DNA from: Fibrobacter sp.
Lineage (GTDB): Bacteria > Fibrobacterota > Fibrobacteria > Fibrobacterales > Fibrobacteraceae
Direction of reading: 5' to 3'
NCBI GenBank assembly: GCA_024398815.1
Contig: JAKSIL010000004.1
Span: 1-64,000, forward strand
Length of the DNA stretch: 64,000 nucleotides
Each line of letters opens with the position of its first letter. Within the stretch, counting starts at the first letter, position 1. Made by a program: the position numbers and the translations under genes. Below are positions 31,070 through 38,160 of the stretch, in pieces. Under the pieces are notes generated by a model that was not told the origin of the DNA, searched no databases, and was given only the letters and a program-made list of their open reading frames with translations.

Positions 31070-31573
31070 TTACAGTTCCAAGGAACGAATCCAAGGGCGC
31101 ATTCTAAAAACAGACACGCCCGAAGTCAGGGACTTCCGTGCAATTTTAGCGCCCCATTCCGTAGCCATCTTTTTAGGATCGAGCTTAAAACCGACACGTC
31201 CTAAATCCAAGCGATCGGCATCGAAGCAAGTGTCAACTGTCGGGTCGCCCGTTCTATGCATTGACGTATGCAGTTTGCAAGCGTCGTACAACTTCTGGAA
31301 GCGTTCGTCGTCCAGTTCGAACAATTTCTGTTCACGGCAAAGTTTAGCGAATTCCGCCGCACGAGGGCCATGTTCAACATCGTGACCGTCATCCAACCGA
31401 CGACAATCGTGGAAAATGGCGAAAAGTCTCACCACATCCATGTCGGCTCCAGTCTTAGGAGCAAGCAACAGTCCGTTGAATTCCACCTGGTGCCAATGTT
31501 CAATGCCGTGAATATCGGATTCGTAAATCCGATTTTCAAAGGCATATTCCATTAAAGCGGCAAAGTCAAGCAT
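31070..31573 (-). CDS. HD-domain protein
   Basis: The 167-residue protein has HGIEHW near residue 22, then FHDCRRLDDGHDVEHG (about 54-69), the His-Asp pair of the HD superfamily, and CFDADRLDLGRVG (about 116-128) with the distal Asp. This is a metal-dependent phosphohydrolase fold. The short length and lack of partner domains do not reveal a substrate. It stands alone between the 215-bp repeats and mutS, which runs in the same direction. TACTTTAA lies very close to the ATG, so the message may have little or no leader. Confidence 0.75.
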   Translation of the reverse strand: MLDFAALMEYAFENRIYESDIHGIEHWHQVEFNGLLLAPKTGADMDVVRLFAIFHDCRRLDDGHDVEHGPRAAEFAKLCREQKLFELDDERFQKLYDACKLHTSMHRTGDPTVDTCFDADRLDLGRVGFKLDPKKMATEWGAKIARKSLTSGVSVFRMRPWIRSLEL

Positions 31574-31623
31574 AATTAAAGTATAGTAAAAATTTTCAGC
31601 TATGGAATTTTAACAACAAAGTC

Positions 31624-34278
31624 CTACTTTCCGTAATTTTCCTTGAGCTCCATCAAACGCTGCAAAGCTTGCATCGGAGTCATCTCTTCGGGTTTAAGCC
31701 TACGGATTTCATCTTTCAGCAACTGCGTATTTTCATCGGGAGGAGCGAACAAGTCCATCTGAGGTTTAGCCACGATCTTCTTGTGCTGAGCCTCGTCGCT
31801 CGGGTCAATTTTCTGTTTTTCAAGGCGAAGCAGAATCTTACGAGCCCTACGGACAACGTTATTCGGAAGTCCAGCCATTTCAGCCACATGGATGCCATAG
31901 CTGGAATCGCAGGCGCCAGCCAAAATCTTGTGAAGGAACACCAATTTGTCGCCCTTCTCCTGGACTGCCACCTGGAAGTTTCCAGCGTGTTCCAAGCTAT
32001 CCACAAGGCCCGTCAACTCATGATAATGCGTCGCAAACAAGGTAAGCGCAGCTCGGGCCGGTTCATCGTGCAAAGTTTCCACAATCGACCAAGCGATGGA
32101 AAGTCCGTCAAAGGTACTCGTTCCACGGCCGATTTCATCGAGAAGCACCAAGCTGTGGGCCGTAGCATTTCGCAAAATATTCGCCGTCTCGACCATTTCG
32201 ACCATGAAGGTGCTAAGTCCGCGACTCAGGCGGTCGCTGGCGCCGACGCGAGTAAATATGCGGTCCACAATCCCGATACGGGCGCTTTCCGCCGGTACAA
32301 AGCAGCCAATTTGCGCCATGAGCACAATCAAGCCCGTCTGGCGCAAGTACGTCGATTTACCAGCCATGTTCGGGCCGGTAATAAGCATGATTCGCGTTCC
32401 GTCCGGGCTAAGCGACACGTCGTTCGGAACAAAGTCCAAATCCGGATTCACAGCCACGATAACGGGATGGAAACCACCACGGATTTCAAGCCCGGAACCT
32501 TCGAATACTTCTGGGCAGACATAATTGAACTTGCGAGCCGCTCTCGCAAAGCTGTAAAGGCTATCGACCTGGGCGATCGCATTTGCGATTTCCTGCAATT
32601 CGGCGCGCCAGCTGTTCACCTTTTCTCGAATCTGGCAGAAGATTTTGTACTCGAGCCCATGGATGTTCACTTCCGCGTTACTGATGATGGATTCGCATTC
32701 CTTCATCTCGGGCGTAATGTAGCGTTCGCCGTTCACCGTCGTCTGCTTGCGGATATAGTCGTCAGGAATCGGAGCGGTCGCTTTCGCCATCTGGGCCTTG
32801 GTAATTTCGATGTAGTAGCCGAATACGCGGTTGTAGCCGACCTTCAAGCTCGGGATTCCCAAGCGTTCGCGTTCGCGAACTTCGAGGGATGCAATCCATT
32901 CGCGGCGGTCCTTGATATCAGCGTTCATGGCGTCGAGTTCGGCGTTTGCGCCAGGGCGAATCATTCCGCCTTCGCGAACGGTCAGGGGAAGATCGTCATT
33001 GAACTGGCTCAGCAAATCTTCGCCACGGCCCTTGGCCCGAATCAAAGCCTCGCGCATGCCCTCGAAAATAGGAGCACGCAGACCTTCGAGCACGTCGGCC
33101 ACCTTGGCCGCCTGCGAAAGGGAGCGTCCCATGCCAGCCAAATCGCGAGCGTTGGCGCGGCCGCTACCTACGCGGCCCATCAAGCGCTCCATATCGAGAA
33201 TCGACGTGAGCGATTCCTTGAGTTCGTCGAGAGCCACCGGATTCTGTACAAGTTCGGCAACAGCCTCTTCGCGCTCCTTGATTCGAGAAACGGAAATCAA
33301 AGGATGGCTTACCCAGTCCTTGAGCGTGCGGCCGCCCATGGCAGTCACCGTAAAATCGAGAACGGAGCAAAGCGTGCTGGAATAGTCATCGGCATTCAGC
33401 GGACGCACCAGTTCCAAATTGCGCAAAGTGCTCGGGTCCAAAGTCATGTAGTCGTCCAGGTTCAGAACTTCAAGCGCCGTAAAATGCGAAAGTTCCGATT
33501 TTTTCTGGTCGATCAAGTACTGCAAAAGCGCACCCGTCACCTGGGTTTCAAAGGAGCGTCCTTCCAAGCCAAGCCCATCCAAGGATTCAACCTTGAAATG
33601 AGTGAACAGTACATCTTTCGCCTGGTCCTCGGCAAAAAGGAAAGCCGGAAGTTCCGTCACGAGCACATTTTCGCCCTTAATCAAGTCCATCACGGACGAC
33701 GGAATCGCAGCCCCTTCGGGAACCACGATTTCCTTGGGCATGCGACGACTGAATTCGCATTCGAAAGCCTGCACGCTGCTGCGGCTCACGGCAAGGTACC
33801 CCGTAGTCACGTCGGCGATGGCGAACGCAACAGCGCCTTCGCCGGACTTGCCACAGCCCTCGCCCGCTTTTGTCGTTCCTTCGGCAGGTACGTAAGCAAA
33901 AAGGTAATTGGCCTCCTTCGCTTCGAGGTTCGCCTCGTTCATGGCGGTGCCAGCGCTGATGATTTCAACGATGTCGCGCTTGACGATGCCCTTAGCGAGT
34001 TTCGGGTCTTCCACCTGTTCGCAAATGGCAATGCGGTAACCGGCGGCAACCATCTTCGGCACGTAGCGGTCGGCTGCATGATGCGGGAATCCGCAAAGAG
34101 GCGTAGCACCGGATGCCCCGTTGTTACGACTGGTAAGGGTCAACCCTAAAATTTTTGAGGCAATGACGGCGTCGTCTTCGAAAAGTTCGAAAAAGTCGCC
34201 CATGCGAAAAAACAGAATGCAGCCAGGATTTTTCTCTTTAATCTCGTAATACTGCTGCATCAATGGAGTGGCGGCCAT
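31624..34278 (-). CDS. mutS: DNA mismatch repair protein MutS
   Basis: MutS recognises mismatches and starts mismatch repair. The 884-residue length is normal. The mismatch-binding domain begins MQQYYEIKEKNPGCILFFRMGDFFELFEDDA with the Phe-x-Glu motif as DFFELF. The ATPase has Walker A TGPNMAGKSTYLRQ, and LLDEIGRGTSTFDG with FATHYHEL (Walker B and D-loop). The C-terminal RLKPEEMTPMQALQRLMELKE segment fits the MutS end. Its ATG overlaps the scpB stop by one base (TAATG), so the two are translationally coupled. Confidence 0.97.
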   Translation of the reverse strand: MAATPLMQQYYEIKEKNPGCILFFRMGDFFELFEDDAVIASKILGLTLTSRNNGASGATPLCGFPHHAADRYVPKMVAAGYRIAICEQVEDPKLAKGIVKRDIVEIISAGTAMNEANLEAKEANYLFAYVPAEGTTKAGEGCGKSGEGAVAFAIADVTTGYLAVSRSSVQAFECEFSRRMPKEIVVPEGAAIPSSVMDLIKGENVLVTELPAFLFAEDQAKDVLFTHFKVESLDGLGLEGRSFETQVTGALLQYLIDQKKSELSHFTALEVLNLDDYMTLDPSTLRNLELVRPLNADDYSSTLCSVLDFTVTAMGGRTLKDWVSHPLISVSRIKEREEAVAELVQNPVALDELKESLTSILDMERLMGRVGSGRANARDLAGMGRSLSQAAKVADVLEGLRAPIFEGMREALIRAKGRGEDLLSQFNDDLPLTVREGGMIRPGANAELDAMNADIKDRREWIASLEVRERERLGIPSLKVGYNRVFGYYIEITKAQMAKATAPIPDDYIRKQTTVNGERYITPEMKECESIISNAEVNIHGLEYKIFCQIREKVNSWRAELQEIANAIAQVDSLYSFARAARKFNYVCPEVFEGSGLEIRGGFHPVIVAVNPDLDFVPNDVSLSPDGTRIMLITGPNMAGKSTYLRQTGLIVLMAQIGCFVPAESARIGIVDRIFTRVGASDRLSRGLSTFMVEMVETANILRNATAHSLVLLDEIGRGTSTFDGLSIAWSIVETLHDEPARAALTLFATHYHELTGLVDSLEHAGNFQVAVQEKGDKLVFLHKILAGACDSSYGIHVAEMAGLPNNVVRRARKILLRLEKQKIDPSDEAQHKKIVAKPQMDLFAPPDENTQLLKDEIRRLKPEEMTPMQALQRLMELKENYGK

Positions 34279-34985
34279 TACGCGTCTCCCATCGAAAGTT
34301 CAATCTGGTCAGGAGCCTCCTCAGGCGGCTTGGGCTCTTCGGGGGCATTTTCCGGTCTTGCATACTGCGGCACAAGAGCGCCGGCTTCCAGGAGTTCGCT
34401 AAATTCACGCAAGCGTGGCAAATCCTCCGGAATGCGGTTTATGCCAAAATACTTCATGAATTCCTGGGTCGTCACATAAGTATACGGATTGCCCACGGTT
34501 TCCGCACGGGCACCCAGCGAAATAAAACCTTTGTCCAACAAATTGCGGATAGGACCGTCCACCGACGACACTCCGCGCACCTGTTCAATGGCAGCCTTGG
34601 TAATGGGCTGCTGGTAGGCAATCACGGCCAAAGTTTCAAGTGCCGCCTGGCTCAAACGGCGAGCATTGGCTTCGGGGAACAACTTGCGCACCCAAGGATA
34701 ATACTTGGCACGAGTCCTGAAGCGGTAGCCGCCGGCCTGTTCCACAATTTCAAAAGGAGACTGAATCTTGTTCAAGGAATCGTTAGCCACAATCAAAGCG
34801 TCGGACACCGTTCTGGCATCCAAAAAATCGCCTAAAATTTCGCGAAGCTTTTTCAAGGTTACAATATCGGGCGACGCAAAAACAAGCGCCTGGATAATGC
34901 GAGCCATATCCTCGCGACTTTCTACTTTCGGAAGTTCCGCCGACTCTTCGGCGGCATCATCGATATTCTGAACATCTTCACTCAT
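34278..34985 (-). CDS. scpB: Chromosome segregation and condensation protein ScpB
   Basis: ScpB is the winged-helix partner of ScpA in the SMC condensin complex. I chose the ATG at 34985 ([10 protein letters not shown]), giving 235 residues, because homology begins soon after it; an earlier in-frame ATG at 35084 would add an unlike 33-residue basic stretch. Typical elements are [58 protein letters not shown]-type (about residues 130-155), and [33 protein letters not shown]. The C-terminal tail is Pro/Glu-rich. scpA is not adjacent. It is coupled to mutS by a TAATG overlap. Confidence 0.93.
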   Translation of the reverse strand: [235 protein letters not shown]

Positions 34986-35035
34986 ATTTTCCAATTTAGA
35001 AAAAAGTTGCGACGAAGCCGCCAAACTTAAACCTG

Positions 35036-35094
35036 AAAGCGAGTGAAACGAGCGCCCTCGTACCTCGAACCTCAAAGCGAGCACAGCGAGCGCC
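35036..35094. repeat. Imperfect 37-bp tandem duplication
   Basis: AAAGCGAGTGAAACGAGCGC (35036 onward) and AAAGCGAGCACAGCGAGCGC (35073 onward) are two copies of one word, the second ending at the stop of the MBOAT gene. It occupies the short gap between the MBOAT and scpB genes. Confidence 0.65.
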
Positions 35095-36513
35095 CTAGAA
35101 CTGGAAATAGAGGAAGGGATTGTAGCTCTGCGTAAAGAGGGCTAGCGAAGCCAGCACAAAGAGTCCAAGCGCAATGAGCGCCCTCTTGCAACTCACCGTA
35201 TTGCACCAGTCAAAGCTGCGGAAGCGCCAGAACGAAAGGATTGCAGCAATCGCCATGAACGTAATCGTCGAAGGCGTAAAGATTTCCGCTGTAAGAATCG
35301 CATCGGATGCACTCACCGGCATAAGGCCGAGCATCGCCTTCCACAGGCGCCAGGCTTCACCGATGTTATCAGCACGGAACAGCACCCAACCAAAGAGCAC
35401 CAACACCTGCGTCAAAAGAACCTGTACAATATTCGGAAGCTTGTAGTAAAGCGCATTCTTGTTGTTTGCGCGTTCCACAATCATAAAGAAGGCGTGGTAC
35501 AGGCCCCAGCACACAAACGTCCAGTTCGCACCATGCCACACGCCGCTCAGGAACATCACCATGAACAAATTAAAATACAGCCGTTTTTTGCCAACACGGT
35601 TTCCACCAAGCGCAATGTAAAGGTAGTCGCGGAACCAGCTCGTAAGGGAGATGTGCCACTTCTTCCAGAATTCCGTAATGCTGTGAGAACGGTACGGGCC
35701 ATTGAAGTTCCTCGGAAAATGGAACCCGAGCATAAGCCCAAGGCCAATCGCCATGTTGCTGTACGCCGAGAAGTCGAAGTAAATCTGCAGCATGTAAGCA
35801 AACGCACCCCACCAGCAGTTGATAACGCCCGGAGCGTCGGCCGCAAAAACCCTATCCGCAATAATGCCCACCTGGTTCGCAAGGAAAATCTTTTCGGCAA
35901 AACCAAAACTGAAGAACACGATTCCGCGAACAAAGTTCTCAAGCGTATGCGTTCTTGTCGCAAGTTCCTCGGCAACCGTATTGTAACGCACGATAGGCCC
36001 TGCCACGAGCTGCGGAAACAGCGCCACGTAGCAAGCAAAAGTCGCAAGGTTCTTCACCGGAGGAGCCGTACCGCGCCACACGTCTATCGCGTAGCTCATG
36101 GACTGGAACGTATAGAACGAAATGCCCACCGGCAAAAGGATGGTCATCACGGAGAAGGGTTCGCCACCGAACCTCGCCACGATATCGTTCAAAATACCCA
36201 TGCCGAACATGTAGTACTTGAAGAATCCAAGCGCGCCCAGATTCACGACAACCGCCATCAAGAGCGCCAAGTTCCGTTGCAACTTGCTCGCACCTTCCGC
36301 CGAAATCAGGCGCCCGCTCACATACACCACGAGCGTCGAGCCGAACATCAAAAAAACAAGCCACGGTTCAAGCCAGCCATAGAAGATGTAGCTAAAGACG
36401 GTAATGAAAAAATTCAGACCGGAATGCTTGACTCCAGCCTTGACCAGCACAAAATACCCGACCAAAAACGTCGGCAAAAAGTAGAACAAAAAAATCTGGG
36501 AGGAGAAAACCAT
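35095..36513 (-). CDS. MBOAT-family O-acyltransferase (AlgI/DltB-like)
   Basis: The 472-residue protein has about 11-12 hydrophobic helices. MVFSSQIFLFYFLP, LLPVGISFYTFQSMSYAIDV, PQLVAGPIVRY, FDFSAYSNMAIGLGLMLGF, EFWKKWHISLTSWFRDYLYI and SGVWHGANWTFVCWG are the hallmarks of AlgI-type MBOAT proteins. The His of GVWHG is the expected catalytic residue. These enzymes pass acetyl groups across the membrane onto a surface polysaccharide or carrier. The usual SGNH-type partner (AlgJ/AlgX-like) is absent from the neighbourhood; the next gene encodes an unrelated small secreted protein. The glycan acceptor is unknown. Confidence 0.92.
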   Translation of the reverse strand: MVFSSQIFLFYFLPTFLVGYFVLVKAGVKHSGLNFFITVFSYIFYGWLEPWLVFLMFGSTLVVYVSGRLISAEGASKLQRNLALLMAVVVNLGALGFFKYYMFGMGILNDIVARFGGEPFSVMTILLPVGISFYTFQSMSYAIDVWRGTAPPVKNLATFACYVALFPQLVAGPIVRYNTVAEELATRTHTLENFVRGIVFFSFGFAEKIFLANQVGIIADRVFAADAPGVINCWWGAFAYMLQIYFDFSAYSNMAIGLGLMLGFHFPRNFNGPYRSHSITEFWKKWHISLTSWFRDYLYIALGGNRVGKKRLYFNLFMVMFLSGVWHGANWTFVCWGLYHAFFMIVERANNKNALYYKLPNIVQVLLTQVLVLFGWVLFRADNIGEAWRLWKAMLGLMPVSASDAILTAEIFTPSTITFMAIAAILSFWRFRSFDWCNTVSCKRALIALGLFVLASLALFTQSYNPFLYFQF

Positions 36514-36524
36514 ATTATAACAAG

Positions 36525-36612
36525 TATGAACTATGAATTACAAATTACTAGACTTATAATCGCGGCTGCGCCGCCTTATTTTTTTCGTACTTCATAATTC
36601 GTACTTCATAAT
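36525..36612. repeat. ATGAATT-type repeat region with 14-bp tandem
   Basis: TATGAACTATGAATTACAAA begins the region; TCGTACTTCATAAT occurs twice head to tail at 36585-36598 and 36599-36612, ending at the stop of the next gene. Between them GCGGC-TGC-GCCGC (36562-36574) is a hairpin followed by TTATTTTTTT. The words match those at 25398-25425. No gene is present. Confidence 0.7.
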
Positions 36613-37014
36613 TTACTCATTCACCTCTACGGCGAGGTAACGGGCACTTTCGTCATCGAAGTATTCGTCTTCCACGGCACCGTCCCAGTTGCCCTCCAAG
36701 GGAACAATCTTCAAGGAATGCTTGGCCTTCGCCTTGAACTCGCCCACATTGCCCTTCGACTTGTCGGCCATTTTATCCTTGACCTTGCCACGGGCAATCA
36801 GCGGGTTGTAGACACCCACCAGGATTTCCTTCGCATCCAGGGAGCCGGAGACGACCTTCAGCACCTTGTACTTGAAAACGTACACATAGCTGTAGAGGTC
36901 ATTCGAAGGCATCTTGCCCGGGATTTCCGTAAGGCGAGCTTCGATGGTGATGGGATCTGCAGCAAAACCGAAGGCTGCGGCGACCAAAAGAGCAAGTACA
37001 AGTTTCTTTATCAT
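36613..37014 (-). CDS. Small secreted protein, function unknown
   Basis: I do not recognise the family. I chose the ATG at 37014, giving 133 residues with a clean signal peptide (MIKKLVLALLVAAAFGFAADP). The mature part is mainly beta (ITIEARLTEIPGK, YSYVYVFKYKVLKVVSG, EILVGVYNP) with Lys/Asp-rich stretches and a final YLAVEVNE. No Cys and no lipobox are present. TATATTTG lies 6 nt before the ATG with no Shine-Dalgarno, so the message is probably leaderless. It lies between the MBOAT gene and tRNA-Asn, same strand; a functional link to MBOAT is not evident. Confidence 0.65.
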   Translation of the reverse strand: MIKKLVLALLVAAAFGFAADPITIEARLTEIPGKMPSNDLYSYVYVFKYKVLKVVSGSLDAKEILVGVYNPLIARGKVKDKMADKSKGNVGEFKAKAKHSLKIVPLEGNWDGAVEDEYFDDESARYLAVEVNE

Positions 37015-37020
37015 GATTTT

Positions 37021-37028
37021 CAAATATA
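37021..37028 (-). promoter_or_regulatory. -10 element TATATTTG, 6 nt before start
   Basis: On the minus strand TATATTTG matches TAnnTTTG exactly and lies 6 nt before the ATG at 37014. Confidence 0.55.
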
Positions 37029-37064
37029 TAAAAAGCAGCCGCGCCAAAAAACAGGCAAAAACAA

Positions 37065-37092
37065 AGAACCCCGCTCTTTCGAACGGGGTTCT
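37065..37092 (-). terminator. tRNA-Asn terminator
   Basis: AGAACCCCG (37065-37073) pairs with CGGGGTTCT (37084-37092). On the minus strand TTTGTTTTTG follows the stem. It lies just after the tRNA 3' end. Confidence 0.85.
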
Positions 37093-37095
37093 AAG

Positions 37096-37168
37096 CTGCT
37101 TCACTTGGACTCGAACCAAGGACAACGCGATTAACAGTCGCGGGCTCTACCAACTGAGCTATGAAGCA
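37096..37168 (-). tRNA. tRNA-Asn (GTT)
   Basis: The minus strand folds as a 73-nt tRNA: acceptor TGCTTCA pairs with TGAAGCA, D arm GCTC-AGTTGGTA-GAGC, anticodon arm CGCGA-CTGTTAA-TCGCG with anticodon GTT, and T arm CTTGG-TTCGAGT-CCAAG. The discriminator base is G, as usual for tRNA-Asn. CCA is not encoded. A promoter with TTGACA and TATATTTG lies just upstream and a terminator just downstream, so it is transcribed alone. Confidence 0.97.
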
Positions 37169-37186
37169 TCGTCTGTTAGACGGGGT

Positions 37187-37216
37187 CAAATATAGATATT
37201 ACGGGACGATTGTCAA
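37187..37216 (-). promoter_or_regulatory. tRNA-Asn promoter (TTGACA - TATATTTG)
   Basis: On the minus strand TTGACA (37216-37211) is followed after 16 nt by TATATTTG (37194-37187). This is the clearest promoter in the window and shows that the TAnnTTTG word acts as a -10 element here. Confidence 0.75.
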
Positions 37217-37271
37217 GGGATTTTTCAAAAAATTTTCATTTTTTTTGCGATTTCGCCCGAAAAATGCAAAT

Positions 37272-38108
37272 TTACAACATTCCAGCGGTCCATTGGCGCG
37301 CAAGTGCGATTTCTTTCGCATAGCCGGGCAACTCGTTCGGAGTTTCCAGGTAAAACGGCAAAAAATGGAGCTTTGGATGCGTGACGACGCGGGCGAGCGC
37401 GTCAGCCCCGATAAAGCCTCCCCCGAGCACTTCATGCCGGTCCTTGTGGCTCCCCAGGGGATTCTTGCTATCGTTCAAATGGATGGCGCAAAGCCTGTCC
37501 AAGCCCAAAATTTTATCGAACTGCTCCAGCACCCAGTTCAGGTTATTCACGATGTCGTAGCCGCCGTCAAAGACATGGCAGGTGTCAAGGCAAACTCCGA
37601 CCTTCTCCCCAAGTTCCACGCGATCGATGATGGCCCTAATTTCTTCGAAATTCCGGCCCACTTCGCTCCCCTTCCCCGCCATGGTTTCCAAAAGCACGCG
37701 AGTCTTCAGCTGCGGCGTCAAAATGGCGTTCAAATGATCGACGATAAAGCCGATCCCGACCTCCACGCCCTGCTTCACATGGCTCCCCGGGTGGAAATTG
37801 TACATGGCATCCGCAAAATGGTCCATGCGCCACAAGTCGTCCTTCATGACCTGCCGAGCATAGTCCCTGAGGCCCGGATCGGCAGCACACGGATTCAATG
37901 TATAAGGCGCATGAGCGAGAATCGGTCCAAAGCCATTTTCACGGCGCAACACTTCGAGCGCGGCGGCGTCATTTGCATCGAAAGGCTTAGCCGCGCCCCC
38001 GCGCGGATTGCGAGTAAAGAACTGAAAAACATTGGCCCCTATGGAAAGAGCCGTACGTCCCATGGCTTCAAAGCCATCGGACGAAGAAAGATGACATCCG
38101 ATAAACAT
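37272..38108 (-). CDS. nfo: Endonuclease IV (AP endonuclease)
   Basis: Endonuclease IV cuts DNA 5' of abasic sites in base-excision repair. The 278-residue TIM-barrel starts [17 protein letters not shown] and carries the zinc-ligand segments [64 protein letters not shown] and FYLETPNE. All expected ligand residues are present. TAGATTTG, an exact TAnnTTTG match, lies 4 nt before the ATG without a Shine-Dalgarno sequence, so the message is probably leaderless. It is a single gene upstream of tRNA-Asn on the same strand. Confidence 0.96.
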   Translation of the reverse strand: MFIGCHLSSSDGFEAMGRTALSIGANVFQFFTRNPRGGAAKPFDANDAAALEVLRRENGFGPILAHAPYTLNPCAADPGLRDYARQVMKDDLWRMDHFADAMYNFHPGSHVKQGVEVGIGFIVDHLNAILTPQLKTRVLLETMAGKGSEVGRNFEEIRAIIDRVELGEKVGVCLDTCHVFDGGYDIVNNLNWVLEQFDKILGLDRLCAIHLNDSKNPLGSHKDRHEVLGGGFIGADALARVVTHPKLHFLPFYLETPNELPGYAKEIALARQWTAGML

Positions 38109-38112
38109 ATCG

Positions 38113-38120
38113 CAAATCTA
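38113..38120 (-). promoter_or_regulatory. -10 element TAGATTTG, 4 nt before nfo start
   Basis: Exact TAnnTTTG match on the minus strand; TTGAGC lies 15 nt further upstream as a weak -35. The transcription start should fall at or next to the A of the ATG. Confidence 0.6.
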
Positions 38121-38160
38121 CAAAATTTAAGGAGTGCTCAAGGCAACCTCTAAAGGTTGC

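Noticed and set aside
30016..31094. Minus-strand frames in the 215-bp repeats (NERSEIHGFKA-type peptides)
   Set aside because: The frames change between copies and lack ribosome sites; they are products of the repeat.
36562..36580. GCGGC-TGC-GCCGC with T-run as a plus-strand terminator
   Set aside because: No plus-strand gene lies upstream; both neighbours are leftward. Kept only as part of the repeat region.
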